Of a stretch of DNA of 21,793 nt, positions 6,352-14,587 are shown one piece after another (within the stretch, counting starts at the first letter, position 1; every line of letters begins with the position of its first letter). The notes under the pieces were generated by a model. The model saw nothing but the letters and a program-made list of their open reading frames with translations, was not told the DNA's origin and did not search any database. The stretch is from Bacteroidia bacterium (GTDB lineage: Bacteria; Bacteroidota; Bacteroidia; Bacteroidales; Azobacteroidaceae). The translations under genes were made by a program, and so were the position numbers. Location: the NCBI GenBank assembly GCA_025996865.1, contig BNTV01000082.1, forward strand, positions 1 to 21,793. Direction: 5' to 3'.

Positions 6352-7566
6352 ATGGACATGAAAAAACAACAACGTGAACAAATCTATCAAAGTCTGCTTG
6401 CAGATGATGCATTTTTTCAATGGCTATTGTGTCCGAATAGTGAACTTGATGAATATTGGAAGAAAATAATGCTGGAAAATCCTGATAAGAACGAAGCTGT
6501 CAATGACCTGAAAACCATCCTGAAAGGGATGAAGGTCGTTGAAAAAGGAATGTCTGAAGAAGAGAAAAAAGAATTGTGGCGTAAAATAGAAAATGCATCC
6601 CGCCCGAAAAAAAGGTCATTCCGTTTATTGCCGTTCCTTCGGTACGCAGCCATTTTCCTTATCGCATTGACAACCTCCGTTTATGTTTATATGAATCATA
6701 AACAAAGGCAGGATAAGCCAATTGATTATCAGTTGTTTATGCCGGATTCTTCTACGGCCGAAATACAGTCCGGCAAAGTTTTGATTGTTTTGACCAATAA
6801 AGAAATAATAGAAATGGAAGCATCCGATGTAGGGCTAATGCATGATGCGGAAGGGAAGATGAGCATTAATTCGAAAGTGATTGAAGAAGGGAAGACTGCC
6901 GACAAAACGGAAAATGAATTTAATCAACTGTATGTTCCTTACGGAAAAACGACCAGTATTGTAATGAGTGACGGCACAAAGATTTGGGTTAATTCGGGCA
7001 CCCGCGTGGTTTATCCTCCGGTTTTTGCCGGAAACAAACGCGAAATCTATGTGGAAGGCGAAATTTATCTGGAAGTTGCCCGAAATGAAAAATCTCCGTT
7101 TATCGTAAAGACGGATAGAATGGAAATCAGTGTATTGGGTACATCCTTCAATGTATCGGCGTATAAAACGGATGAAAAACAATCGGTTGTGCTTGCGAAC
7201 GGCTCCGTTTCCATTAAGGAGAATAAAGAAAAAACAGAGACGACGATCAAGCCGAATCAAAAATATACGTTTGAGAAAAGTACAAACATCTCTAATGTAC
7301 AGGAAGTGGATATTTTTGATTATATCTGTTGGAAATACGGCTTCCTCTCGTTTAAAAAAGAAAAACTAAGCGCTGTTTTGAAGAGAGTGGAACGCTATTA
7401 TAATGTTCGGATTGATTACAACGCACCGGAAATCGATCGTACGACATTAAGCGGAAAACTTGATTTGAAAGAAGATATAAGTGAGACATTTCGGATTATA
7501 TCCATTACGGCTCCCATCGAATATGACATGCGGAATGAAGTGATAAAAATTAATGTTAAACCCTAA
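6352..7566 (+). CDS. FecR-family anti-sigma factor (DUF4974)
   Basis: 404 aa inner-membrane regulator. The cytoplasmic N-terminus (1-90) would bind the ECF sigma factor. A single membrane helix lies at about 94-113. The periplasmic FecR domain at about 195-290 carries VPYGKTTSIVMSDGTKIWVN, GNKREIYVEGEIYLEV and LGTSFNVSAY, the usual succession. A C-terminal DUF4974 domain at about 335-402 includes LSAVLKRVERYYNVRI. It would receive the signal from the STN domain of the SusC protein encoded next and release or activate the sigma factor. The expected cognate sigma gene is not adjacent but 3.1 kb upstream at 2674. A second in-frame ATG two codons downstream is also possible as the start. Confidence 0.9.
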   Translation: MDMKKQQREQIYQSLLADDAFFQWLLCPNSELDEYWKKIMLENPDKNEAVNDLKTILKGMKVVEKGMSEEEKKELWRKIENASRPKKRSFRLLPFLRYAAIFLIALTTSVYVYMNHKQRQDKPIDYQLFMPDSSTAEIQSGKVLIVLTNKEIIEMEASDVGLMHDAEGKMSINSKVIEEGKTADKTENEFNQLYVPYGKTTSIVMSDGTKIWVNSGTRVVYPPVFAGNKREIYVEGEIYLEVARNEKSPFIVKTDRMEISVLGTSFNVSAYKTDEKQSVVLANGSVSIKENKEKTETTIKPNQKYTFEKSTNISNVQEVDIFDYICWKYGFLSFKKEKLSAVLKRVERYYNVRIDYNAPEIDRTTLSGKLDLKEDISETFRIISITAPIEYDMRNEVIKINVKP

Positions 7567-7574
7567 AAATCAGA

Positions 7575-7598
7575 AAAACATGAAAACATGAAAACATG
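7575..7598 (+). repeat. three tandem copies of AAAACATG
   Basis: Perfect 8-bp unit repeated three times directly after fecR and before the hairpin in the fecR-susC spacer. Each unit carries an ATG. Copy number could change by slippage. Confidence 0.85.
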
Positions 7599-7709
7599 AA
7601 GAAAAAAACCGGAAAGTACTGCGAATACCTTCCGGCGGTTTTTAAGAAAAAAAGTCTATTAAAAAAACAAGTTTTTAACCTAAAAATGGATACAAATGTA
7701 TGGAATTAA
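7596..7709 (+). CDS. possible 37-codon leader ORF overlapping the susC start
   Basis: An ATG in the last AAAACATG unit opens a 37-codon frame that begins MKKKTGKYCEYLPAVFKKK and ends 10 bp inside susC. The hairpin at 7604-7643 lies entirely within it. It could be a translated leader that governs the hairpin and couples to susC. It could also be a former SusC N-terminus left behind by a frame change, since its basic start resembles the pre-signal segment of some SusC proteins. It has no similarity I can name, and chance is quite possible. Confidence 0.2.
   Translation: MKKKTGKYCEYLPAVFKKKSLLKKQVFNLKMDTNVWN
7604..7643 (+). terminator. hairpin between fecR and susC, terminator or attenuator
   Basis: CCGGAA (7609-7614) pairs with TTCCGG (7630-7635) around a 15-nt loop. 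Alternatively the outer AAAAACC (7604-7610) pairs with GGTTTTT (7637-7643). A short T-run follows. As susC follows within 60 bp on the same strand, partial termination would lower susCD expression relative to fecR. Confidence 0.45.
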
Positions 7710-10700
7710 TTAGAAACAAAGGTAATTCAAAGGAAAAATCACAAAAAATTCTACGAAGAATGAAAGTTTCCTTATTTTTTTTAGTTATAGGCACTTGTTG
7801 TTGGGCAAACCCAAACAATTCGTATGCCCAGAAGACTGAATTCAGTCTGGCAAAAGGAAATAAAACGTTACAGGAATTATTCACTGAAATTGAAGAAAAA
7901 AGTGAATTTATTTTCCTGTATAATGACAATGTCCTTGACTTGTCGAGAAAGGTAAACGTGGATGATCGTAAATACACCCTCCCGGATATTCTCGACAAGG
8001 TATTGGAAGGCAGTGACATCAGCTATAATATAGTCGATCGTCAAGTAATCCTGTACAAAACGAAAGACAACTCCCTTTCGTCGATTACGCAACAAAGCGG
8101 ACGGAAATTGACCGGTAAGGTAGTGGACAAAAACGGCGAGGCTTTGCCCGGCGCCACCATTCTGGTGGTGGGCAGTCCGCGAGGTGTATTTGCCGACGAA
8201 AACGGTAATTTCGAAATGGACAATGTCGCCGTCGGTACAAAATTGTCTGCTTCGCTTCTTGGTATGCAGACCAAACCATTTGAGTTTCAAGGGAAAGGCG
8301 ACCTGATTATTGTGCTTGAAGAGAATATCAACGAATTGGACGAAGTAACCATTGTCGCTTTCGGCAAACAGAAAAAGAGCAGTGTGGTAGCCTCCATTGA
8401 GACGGTCAAAGCCTCCGACCTGCGGGTACCGGCCTCTAACCTTACCGCCTCTTTTGCCGGTAAGATTCCGGGCTTGATTTCGTATCAGACCAGCGGTGAA
8501 CCGGGACTCGACAATGCCCAGTTCTTTGTGCGTGGCGTTACCACTTTCGGATATGCTACATCGCCTCTGATACTGATTGACGGATTTGAATCCACCTCCG
8601 ATAACCTGGCGCGGATGCAGCCGGACGACATCGAAAGTTTTTCCATCCTGAAAGATGCTTCGGCGTCGGTGCTCTACGGGTCACGCGGAGCCAACGGTAT
8701 CATTCTGGTCACCACCAAGAGCGGACAGGAAGGCAGCAAAGTGAAAATCAATGCGCGTGTCGATGTCAATGTTACCACGCCTACAAAGATGCTTGAAATG
8801 ATTGACGGTATAGAATACATGCAACTGTACAATCAGGCACGCGTATCGCGGGATCCCGAACGGGGAGTTTACTACCCGGAGCAGAAAATACAGGCTACCA
8901 AAAGGGGCGACAACCCGATGATTTACCCCAATGTGAACTGGTATGACATGCTGTTCAACAAACAGACCACCAACACCAAGGCCAATCTGAACATATCGGG
9001 CGGTGGAAAAGTTGCGAACTACTTTGTATCGGCAAGCTACGACAACGAAACCGGTCTGCTCAAAGTAGATAAGCGGAACAATTTCAACAACAATATTAAT
9101 ATTGACCGGTTCAATCTCCGTAACAACGTTATCTTCAAACTGTCATCTTCCACGACCTTAGATACCCGCTTGCAAGCGCGGTACGAAAAATATACGGGTC
9201 CCAGCACTTCGGCAGGCGATATCTTCTATATGGTAATAGAAGCCAATCCCGTTGATTTTCCTGCTGTGTTTGAACCTGACGAGGCCAACAGGTTTACTAA
9301 ACACACGCTGTTCGGAAGTAGCACTATTGGTACATCCGGTCTGAAAAGGAATCCTTACGCCGAAATGGTGAGGGGATATCAATCAAGGGACGAAACCACC
9401 GTTACCGCGCAGGTTACCCTGTTGCAGGATCTGGATTTCATCACCAAGGGACTGAAATTTCAAGCCAAGGCATCGGCCAGCACCTGGAGCATTTATGGCA
9501 ACAACAGAAGCTACAAGCCGTTTTATTATAATTTAGAATCGTATAACCAGATTACAGGGATTTACAGATTGTACAACATCAATAAGGGAGAGGGAGACAA
9601 CACGCTTGGCAATGTTGAAACGAGCCGCAATTCTTCCGTCAAGTATTATTTTGAAGCCCGTGCGAACTGGGACCGTACATTCGGCAGACATTCCGTAAGC
9701 GCAATGACCGTGCTGATGGTACAGGAAAACCTGTTCACCACCAATGTCGGCAGTGGCGATATCTTTTCAACCCTGCCCGAAAGGAACGTCGGCAATTCGG
9801 GACGTCTGACCTACGATTTCGACGACCGTTATTTCCTTGAATTTGGCTATGGCTACAACGGTTCTGAAAAATTCACCGGCTCCAAACAATTCGGTTTCTT
9901 TCCTTCGCTTGGTGCAGGCTGGTTGGTTTCCAACGAGCAATTCTGGACGCCGCTCAAGGACGCCGTTGATCTCCTGAAACTGAAATTCACCTGGGGGTTA
10001 GTCGGTAACGACGCCATTGCAGGGAGAGCGGACCGTTTCCACTTTCTTTCCAATATCACGAAAGGCGGTGCGCAATTTATCTATGGAGAAAACCTGAATG
10101 TTTCTTACAACGGATACCAAATCAAAAGGTATGCCAATCCCAATATCGGATGGGAAGTATCCGAAAAATACAATCTCGGCTTGGAGTTGGGATTGTTGAA
10201 AGGCGCTCCGTTGAAATTGAATGTGGACTTTTTCAAGGATTTCAGGCGCAATATTTACATGGAACGCACCAATTTTCCGAATACGGGAGGACTGGAAGCC
10301 ACGGTTTACGGGAATGTTGGCGAGATGGAATCACAGGGCATTGACGGTTCCATCGACTATCAGAAATTTTTCAACAAGGATTTCTGGATGACGGGACGTG
10401 TCAATGTGACTTATGCCAAAAACAAATATGTACAGTTTGACGAACCGAATTATACCGACACCTACCGCTATCGAGTGGGACACAGCGCCGGTCAGCAGTG
10501 GGGACTGGTTGCCGAGCGGCTTTTTGTGGACGACTACGAAGTCGAGAGTTCACCGACACAAAATTTCAACGGCAGTATGCCTCAAGCCGGCGACATCAAA
10601 TATGTGGACATCAACCATGACGGAAAGGTGGATTCGAAAGACCAAATCGCCATGGGCTTCCCAACGACGCCCGAAATGCAGTACGGCTTCGGACTGTCCG

Positions 10701-11146
10701 CCGGATACAAAAAGTTCGACATGTCTTTCTTCTTTCAGGGGAATGCAAGGGTTTCGTTCTTTATTGATCCCACAAAATACGGTATAGCGCCCTTCGAAAA
10801 CAGGCGTAACGCTTTGGCCATTGTGGCGCGCGGTTCGTGGAGCGAGACGAATCCGGACGTACATGCGTTCTGGCCCCGCCTGTCGGTGGATGAGGTGCAA
10901 AACAATACGCAGCAGTCTTCGTGGTGGTTGCGTGACGGCTCGTTCGTGCGGCTCAAAACCCTTGAAGCGGGATATAATTTTCCAGGCTTCAAGAAGTTGG
11001 GACTGGAAAACTTCCGCGCTTACCTCAGCATTGAAAATCTGTTTGTAATCAGCGCCTTCAAGCAGTGGGATCCCGAAATGGGCAGAAGCGGAATGGGTTA
11101 TCCACTCAACAGACGTTTTAACGTGGGACTGCAACTTTCGTTTTAA
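7700..11146 (+). CDS. susC: SusC/RagA-family TonB-dependent outer-membrane transducer with STN domain
   Basis: 1148 aa outer-membrane porin for energised uptake of oligosaccharides. A long basic pre-region and a hydrophobic signal (about residues 22-37) end near SYA|QK (residue 43). The STN domain follows at about 48-120 (LQELFTEIEEKSEFIF), the module that contacts FecR. A CarboxypepD-regulatory-like domain lies at 135-208 (GKVVDKNGEALPGATILV). The TonB-box region is DEVTIVAFG at 214-222. The plug domain has SILKDASASVLYGSRGANG and LVTTKSG. The rest is a 22-strand barrel ending in aromatic F (FNVGLQLSF). ATG 7700 was chosen because other nearby ATGs terminate at once. M21 is possible but would shorten the pre-signal segment that STN-type members usually have. 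The STN domain implies trans-envelope signalling to the FecR/ECF pair. Confidence 0.94.
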   Translation: MELIRNKGNSKEKSQKILRRMKVSLFFLVIGTCCWANPNNSYAQKTEFSLAKGNKTLQELFTEIEEKSEFIFLYNDNVLDLSRKVNVDDRKYTLPDILDKVLEGSDISYNIVDRQVILYKTKDNSLSSITQQSGRKLTGKVVDKNGEALPGATILVVGSPRGVFADENGNFEMDNVAVGTKLSASLLGMQTKPFEFQGKGDLIIVLEENINELDEVTIVAFGKQKKSSVVASIETVKASDLRVPASNLTASFAGKIPGLISYQTSGEPGLDNAQFFVRGVTTFGYATSPLILIDGFESTSDNLARMQPDDIESFSILKDASASVLYGSRGANGIILVTTKSGQEGSKVKINARVDVNVTTPTKMLEMIDGIEYMQLYNQARVSRDPERGVYYPEQKIQATKRGDNPMIYPNVNWYDMLFNKQTTNTKANLNISGGGKVANYFVSASYDNETGLLKVDKRNNFNNNINIDRFNLRNNVIFKLSSSTTLDTRLQARYEKYTGPSTSAGDIFYMVIEANPVDFPAVFEPDEANRFTKHTLFGSSTIGTSGLKRNPYAEMVRGYQSRDETTVTAQVTLLQDLDFITKGLKFQAKASASTWSIYGNNRSYKPFYYNLESYNQITGIYRLYNINKGEGDNTLGNVETSRNSSVKYYFEARANWDRTFGRHSVSAMTVLMVQENLFTTNVGSGDIFSTLPERNVGNSGRLTYDFDDRYFLEFGYGYNGSEKFTGSKQFGFFPSLGAGWLVSNEQFWTPLKDAVDLLKLKFTWGLVGNDAIAGRADRFHFLSNITKGGAQFIYGENLNVSYNGYQIKRYANPNIGWEVSEKYNLGLELGLLKGAPLKLNVDFFKDFRRNIYMERTNFPNTGGLEATVYGNVGEMESQGIDGSIDYQKFFNKDFWMTGRVNVTYAKNKYVQFDEPNYTDTYRYRVGHSAGQQWGLVAERLFVDDYEVESSPTQNFNGSMPQAGDIKYVDINHDGKVDSKDQIAMGFPTTPEMQYGFGLSAGYKKFDMSFFFQGNARVSFFIDPTKYGIAPFENRRNALAIVARGSWSETNPDVHAFWPRLSVDEVQNNTQQSSWWLRDGSFVRLKTLEAGYNFPGFKKLGLENFRAYLSIENLFVISAFKQWDPEMGRSGMGYPLNRRFNVGLQLSF

Positions 11147-11172
11147 ACTAACAATTAAAAACTAACAATTAA
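11145..11172. repeat. perfect 14-bp tandem duplication in the susC-susD spacer
   Basis: AAACTAACAATTAA occurs twice head-to-tail, starting within the susC stop codon and ending just before the susD ATG. The whole spacer consists of these two units. Similar but degenerate 14-bp pairs fill the next two spacers of the operon. Confidence 0.85.
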
Positions 11173-11173
11173 T

Positions 11174-13180
11174 ATGATAAAATATATTTGTAAAAACAGA
11201 TTTACAGACGCGGCACGTAGAGACGCGATGCATCGCGTCTCTACATTCATTGTTGCTGCGATGTTCATCCTGCCGTCGTGTTCGGATTATCTGAACATTG
11301 TTCCGGACAAGAGTTTTACCCTGGATAATATTTTTTCTACCAGGGAAGAGGCTTATAATGCGCTGGCAAAAGCCTACTTTTATTTGCCGACCGACAGTAA
11401 GAGAAATTCCCGCTGGCTGCTGGGCGACGAGTGGGTGAACGCGCTTTGGTGCAACACCGATTACACCATGTGGCTGCCTGTCCGGATTATGGAAAGACGC
11501 CAGAACGCCGACAACCCCATGCTGGGAACATGGTCGGGTACCGGTTCGGCCAAACCTCTGTATCAGGGCATTAATACCTGCAATATCTTCATCAGCATGA
11601 TAGATGAGGTACAAGACATGCAAGCCACCGAAAAAGCAGACTGGAAAGCGCAGGTAAAGTTTCTGAAAGCCTATTACCACTTTATGCTGTTGCAACAGTA
11701 TGGTCCTGTTGTGATTATGGACAAAGCCGTAACGCCCGACGATGATCCGGCAAGTTTGTATGCTTCGCGCAGCAAAATAGACGATTGTTTCAACTACATC
11801 ATCAAGACCATGGATGAAGCCATTCCCGACCTTATACTGAGAAGAACAGGGAGCGACCTCGGACAGATAGACAGGCTGGGAGCTACAGCCATCAAGGCAC
11901 GGGTGCTGCTGTTCAGGGCAAGCCCGTTTTATAGCGGCAATGATGATTACAGCGATTTCTACGACCATGACCGGAAACCGTTTTTCCCGCAGGATGACGC
12001 CGCTGTCACAAAAACCAAATGGGAAGATGCCGTGAAAGCCATCAATGAAGCCATTACGCTTTGCGAGGGCAACGGCGTGGAACTGTTTAGATATACCAAA
12101 AGGATGCTTCCGGACGATACGGAAGATGCTAAAGCAAACCCTGTCAACATGCAGAAACTCTATGATTTAAGAATGTTGATATGCGAAAGGGAGAACAATG
12201 AGTTGATTTGGGGAAACACCAATGTCATCCCTACGGATGACGATTTGGGTACCGATGGCAATATCATGTTGCCTGTCGGTTACCAGGGCGCTGGGTTCAA
12301 TGAACCTTACTATTGCAGAAATGAACTTGGCGCTACCTATAAAACGCTGGAAAGGTACTATACCAAAAACGGACTTCCTCTGGACGAAGACAGAACTTTC
12401 GATCGCAGCGCCATGCACGAATTCACACGCACTCCCGGACCAAACGACCCTGAATACGCAGAGACCCGGGGTATTCTGCAACCCGATGTCGAAACGATTA
12501 ACCTCTACCTGAACCGTGAGCCGCGCTTTTATGCCAATGTCGGTATTACCGGTGGCTACTGGCGCTCGCACAGCGTACGAATCAGTACGATGTTCTATGT
12601 CTCTGCTGTCGGAGGTTGGCAACTCGCCCGAGCCGATAATTTCTTCTGGACGGCTATAGGGGCGCAAAAACAGGTGCATATCGACAACAAAGTCGGTCAG
12701 CGTATGATAGTAACTTATCCGATACCGATTATCCGCCTGGCTGATTTGTACCTGATGAAAGCCGAAGCGCTCAACGAGTCTTTGGACGCTCCCAATGCTG
12801 AAGTATATACCGCCATCAACAAGGTGCGCCAAAGAGCGGGTATTCCCAACGTGGAATCTGCCTATACCGGACAATTCGTTACGCCCGCCGCCGCGAACAA
12901 GCATATTCGTAAAACCGGCATGAGAGAAATCATCCGGCAGGAAAGAATGGTCGAATTTGCTTTTGAAGGAAGCATCTTCTGGGACATGATACGATACAGA
13001 AAAGCGCCTGAAGAGTTCTCTACTCCTGTGGCAGGATGGAATTATGGCGCAACGGGAGCAGATTTTTTCCAGCAAAAAATCTTACAGGCCCGCATGTTTA
13101 CCCTGAGGGATTGCTTATGGCCCATTGATGTGAACGAGTTGGACAAAAATTCCAACCTTATTCAGAATCCGGGATGGTAA
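11174..13180 (+). CDS. susD: SusD/RagB-family nutrient-binding lipoprotein with repeat-encoded signal-peptide insertion
   Basis: 668 aa surface lipoprotein that caps SusC and binds the glycan. The lipobox is FILPSC with lipidated C36, followed by SDYLNIVPDKSFTLDNIF, the standard SusD opening. Helical TPR-like segments (ATAIKARVLLFRASPFYSG) and the C-terminal RagB/SusD part (RLADLYLMKAEALNES, REIIRQERMVEFAFEG) are present, ending with DKNSNLIQNPGW. The signal peptide is unusually long: between KNRF and STFIVAAMF lies TDAARRDAMHRV, encoded largely by a perfect palindromic repeat (11217-11244). The reading frame is intact through it. The extra Arg/His residues enlarge the positive n-region and should not abolish export. 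Spacing from susC is 27 bp. The length is at the upper end of the family. Confidence 0.93.
   Translation: MIKYICKNRFTDAARRDAMHRVSTFIVAAMFILPSCSDYLNIVPDKSFTLDNIFSTREEAYNALAKAYFYLPTDSKRNSRWLLGDEWVNALWCNTDYTMWLPVRIMERRQNADNPMLGTWSGTGSAKPLYQGINTCNIFISMIDEVQDMQATEKADWKAQVKFLKAYYHFMLLQQYGPVVIMDKAVTPDDDPASLYASRSKIDDCFNYIIKTMDEAIPDLILRRTGSDLGQIDRLGATAIKARVLLFRASPFYSGNDDYSDFYDHDRKPFFPQDDAAVTKTKWEDAVKAINEAITLCEGNGVELFRYTKRMLPDDTEDAKANPVNMQKLYDLRMLICERENNELIWGNTNVIPTDDDLGTDGNIMLPVGYQGAGFNEPYYCRNELGATYKTLERYYTKNGLPLDEDRTFDRSAMHEFTRTPGPNDPEYAETRGILQPDVETINLYLNREPRFYANVGITGGYWRSHSVRISTMFYVSAVGGWQLARADNFFWTAIGAQKQVHIDNKVGQRMIVTYPIPIIRLADLYLMKAEALNESLDAPNAEVYTAINKVRQRAGIPNVESAYTGQFVTPAAANKHIRKTGMREIIRQERMVEFAFEGSIFWDMIRYRKAPEEFSTPVAGWNYGATGADFFQQKILQARMFTLRDCLWPIDVNELDKNSNLIQNPGW
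11217..11244. repeat. 28-bp perfect palindromic repeat, copy 2, inside susD
   Basis: A perfect palindrome with arms GTAGAGACGCGATG and CATCGCGTCTCTAC. It belongs to the same family as 1374-1401 (shared GTAGAGACG arm, different core). In mRNA it would form a very stable hairpin starting 43 nt after the susD ATG. Confidence 0.92.
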
Positions 13181-13186
13181 ATACAG

Positions 13187-13214
13187 AACTAAAAGTTAAA
13201 AACTAAAAATTAAC
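13187..13214. repeat. degenerate 14-bp tandem pair in the spacer after susD
   Basis: AACTAAAAGTTAAA is followed directly by AACTAAAAATTAAC, 12 of 14 positions identical. The period is the same as the unit in the susC-susD spacer. Confidence 0.6.
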
Positions 13215-13218
13215 AGAT

Positions 13219-14541
13219 ATGAACAATATAATAAAAACAGCCATTTTTTTGCTTCTTGTTTTTGCAGGTTTTTATTCCTGCAAGGAGGGAGACAGGTTTG
13301 AAATCTCTTCGGACGACAAAACTCCGCCGGGTGTACCCGTGCTCGACAGCGTACAGCCGCTTCCCGGCGGTGCAAGGCTTTTTTACCAGCTTCCTGCCGA
13401 CAGGGATTTGGCCAGTATCGAAGCTTCGTTCACGGCGACTAACGGTAAATTGATAAAGTCTGCCGTATCGTTTTTAGCGCCTCATTTGGATGTGTTCGGC
13501 TTTGGCGATACACTCTCCCATACCATTCAGTTGTATGCCTTAGACATGGCAGGCAACAAATCAAAAAGCGTGGACGTTACCTTTTTTCCATTAGAACCCG
13601 CTTACAGTAAAGTGGTGAAAACGCTAACCGTAAAACCCGCTTTCAGCGCCCTGGTGGTTGACTGGAAAAATGATTTGCAACAGAACATTACCGTATTTGT
13701 GGATTTCACTTATTCCGATAATGGAACCAAGCGTTCGTTGAGTCAGGTATATTCATCAATAAAACTTACCGAGCGGTATTTTATCGATGGCCTGAATCCG
13801 CAGGAAACAGTCAACGTAAAAGTAAGCGTTGAAGACCTTTACGGCAACAAAAGCGAAGTGATTGATATGGGAGAGTTGCACATGCTTTCCGATGAGCAAT
13901 TGGACAAAAGAAAAATGACACTTCCCGATCCCGGCTTTCTCATGGGAGGAAAATATATGAGTTACGGAGATTGTTATGGAGGAAAAACAAAAGCGATTCT
14001 TGATGGTTATATTGATTATATACCTCCCCTTGGTACCCGGGATAATTTTGCTGTCTATAATTTACCCTATATCCTGCCCGGCATAGGGAATATCAATGCA
14101 CAACCATGGCAAATCTTTATTGACCTTGGTGATAAATACGAGTTAAGTCGCATCCGTACCCATCAGATGTGGGACCTCGCTACAGCAATGTCCGGGACAG
14201 TGACAGGCACCGAGCGAGGTTATTTTTACCTGCCCGGTCATAATGTGGCGACATACAACATGTATTATTGGGACGGCAATGACGATGCTACAGTCGGCGA
14301 ATGGAAACTCATCACTCAGGTACGAATTCCGCAACCTCCTATCGAAATGGGTACTCCCGACATTATCCGTCAGGCTATAGCTGGCGACGAAGCCTTAATG
14401 TACCCCAACAATCCGACCTACACACCGCCAACCCGATGGTTCAGGTACGAGCCGGTCACGGGATTTAATTATAACCCTATGGGTGAGAGTGTTGGAGGGA
14501 TTGCGGAAATAACACTTTACGGCAGAAAAGCAAGTAAATAG
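13219..14541 (+). CDS. surface lipoprotein of DUF4959/DUF5126/DUF5000 architecture
   Basis: 440 aa. The hydrophobic signal ends at AGFYSC with C21 as the lipid anchor. The N-terminal part (about 30-110, containing TPPGVPVLDSVQPLPGGARL) looks like DUF4959. The middle (about 125-225, Fn3-like beta strands) looks like DUF5126. The C-terminal part (about 240-438: WQIFIDLGDKYELSRIRTHQ, YWDGNDDATVGEWKLI) has a discoidin/galactose-binding-like fold, as in DUF5000. This trio is common directly after SusD in Bacteroidota loci and is taken to be a surface glycan-binding protein. No catalytic motif is seen. It is 38 bp after susD and in the same operon. The DUF names are from memory of typical sequences. 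Confidence 0.75.
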   Translation: MNNIIKTAIFLLLVFAGFYSCKEGDRFEISSDDKTPPGVPVLDSVQPLPGGARLFYQLPADRDLASIEASFTATNGKLIKSAVSFLAPHLDVFGFGDTLSHTIQLYALDMAGNKSKSVDVTFFPLEPAYSKVVKTLTVKPAFSALVVDWKNDLQQNITVFVDFTYSDNGTKRSLSQVYSSIKLTERYFIDGLNPQETVNVKVSVEDLYGNKSEVIDMGELHMLSDEQLDKRKMTLPDPGFLMGGKYMSYGDCYGGKTKAILDGYIDYIPPLGTRDNFAVYNLPYILPGIGNINAQPWQIFIDLGDKYELSRIRTHQMWDLATAMSGTVTGTERGYFYLPGHNVATYNMYYWDGNDDATVGEWKLITQVRIPQPPIEMGTPDIIRQAIAGDEALMYPNNPTYTPPTRWFRYEPVTGFNYNPMGESVGGIAEITLYGRKASK

Positions 14542-14566
14542 TGGTTAGTGATTAGTGGTTAATTTG
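14539..14566. repeat. degenerate 14-bp tandem pair in the next spacer
   Basis: TAGTGGTTAGTGAT is followed by TAGTGGTTAATTTG. The first nine bases are identical, 10 of 14 overall. It begins at the stop codon of the preceding gene, as does the pair after susC. Confidence 0.45.
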
Positions 14567-14587
14567 ATAATTTAAAATAATAACAAG

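Noticed and set aside
10550..11968. Long antisense frames opposite susC and susD (10550-11134 and 11162-11968)
   Set aside because: Antisense to confidently coding sequence, with low-complexity, cysteine/histidine-rich translations typical of shadow frames in GC-richer genes.
12167..13075. 302-codon antisense frame opposite susD
   Set aside because: The sense frame is an unambiguous SusD with intact C-terminal motifs. The antisense peptide shows no domain or start context.
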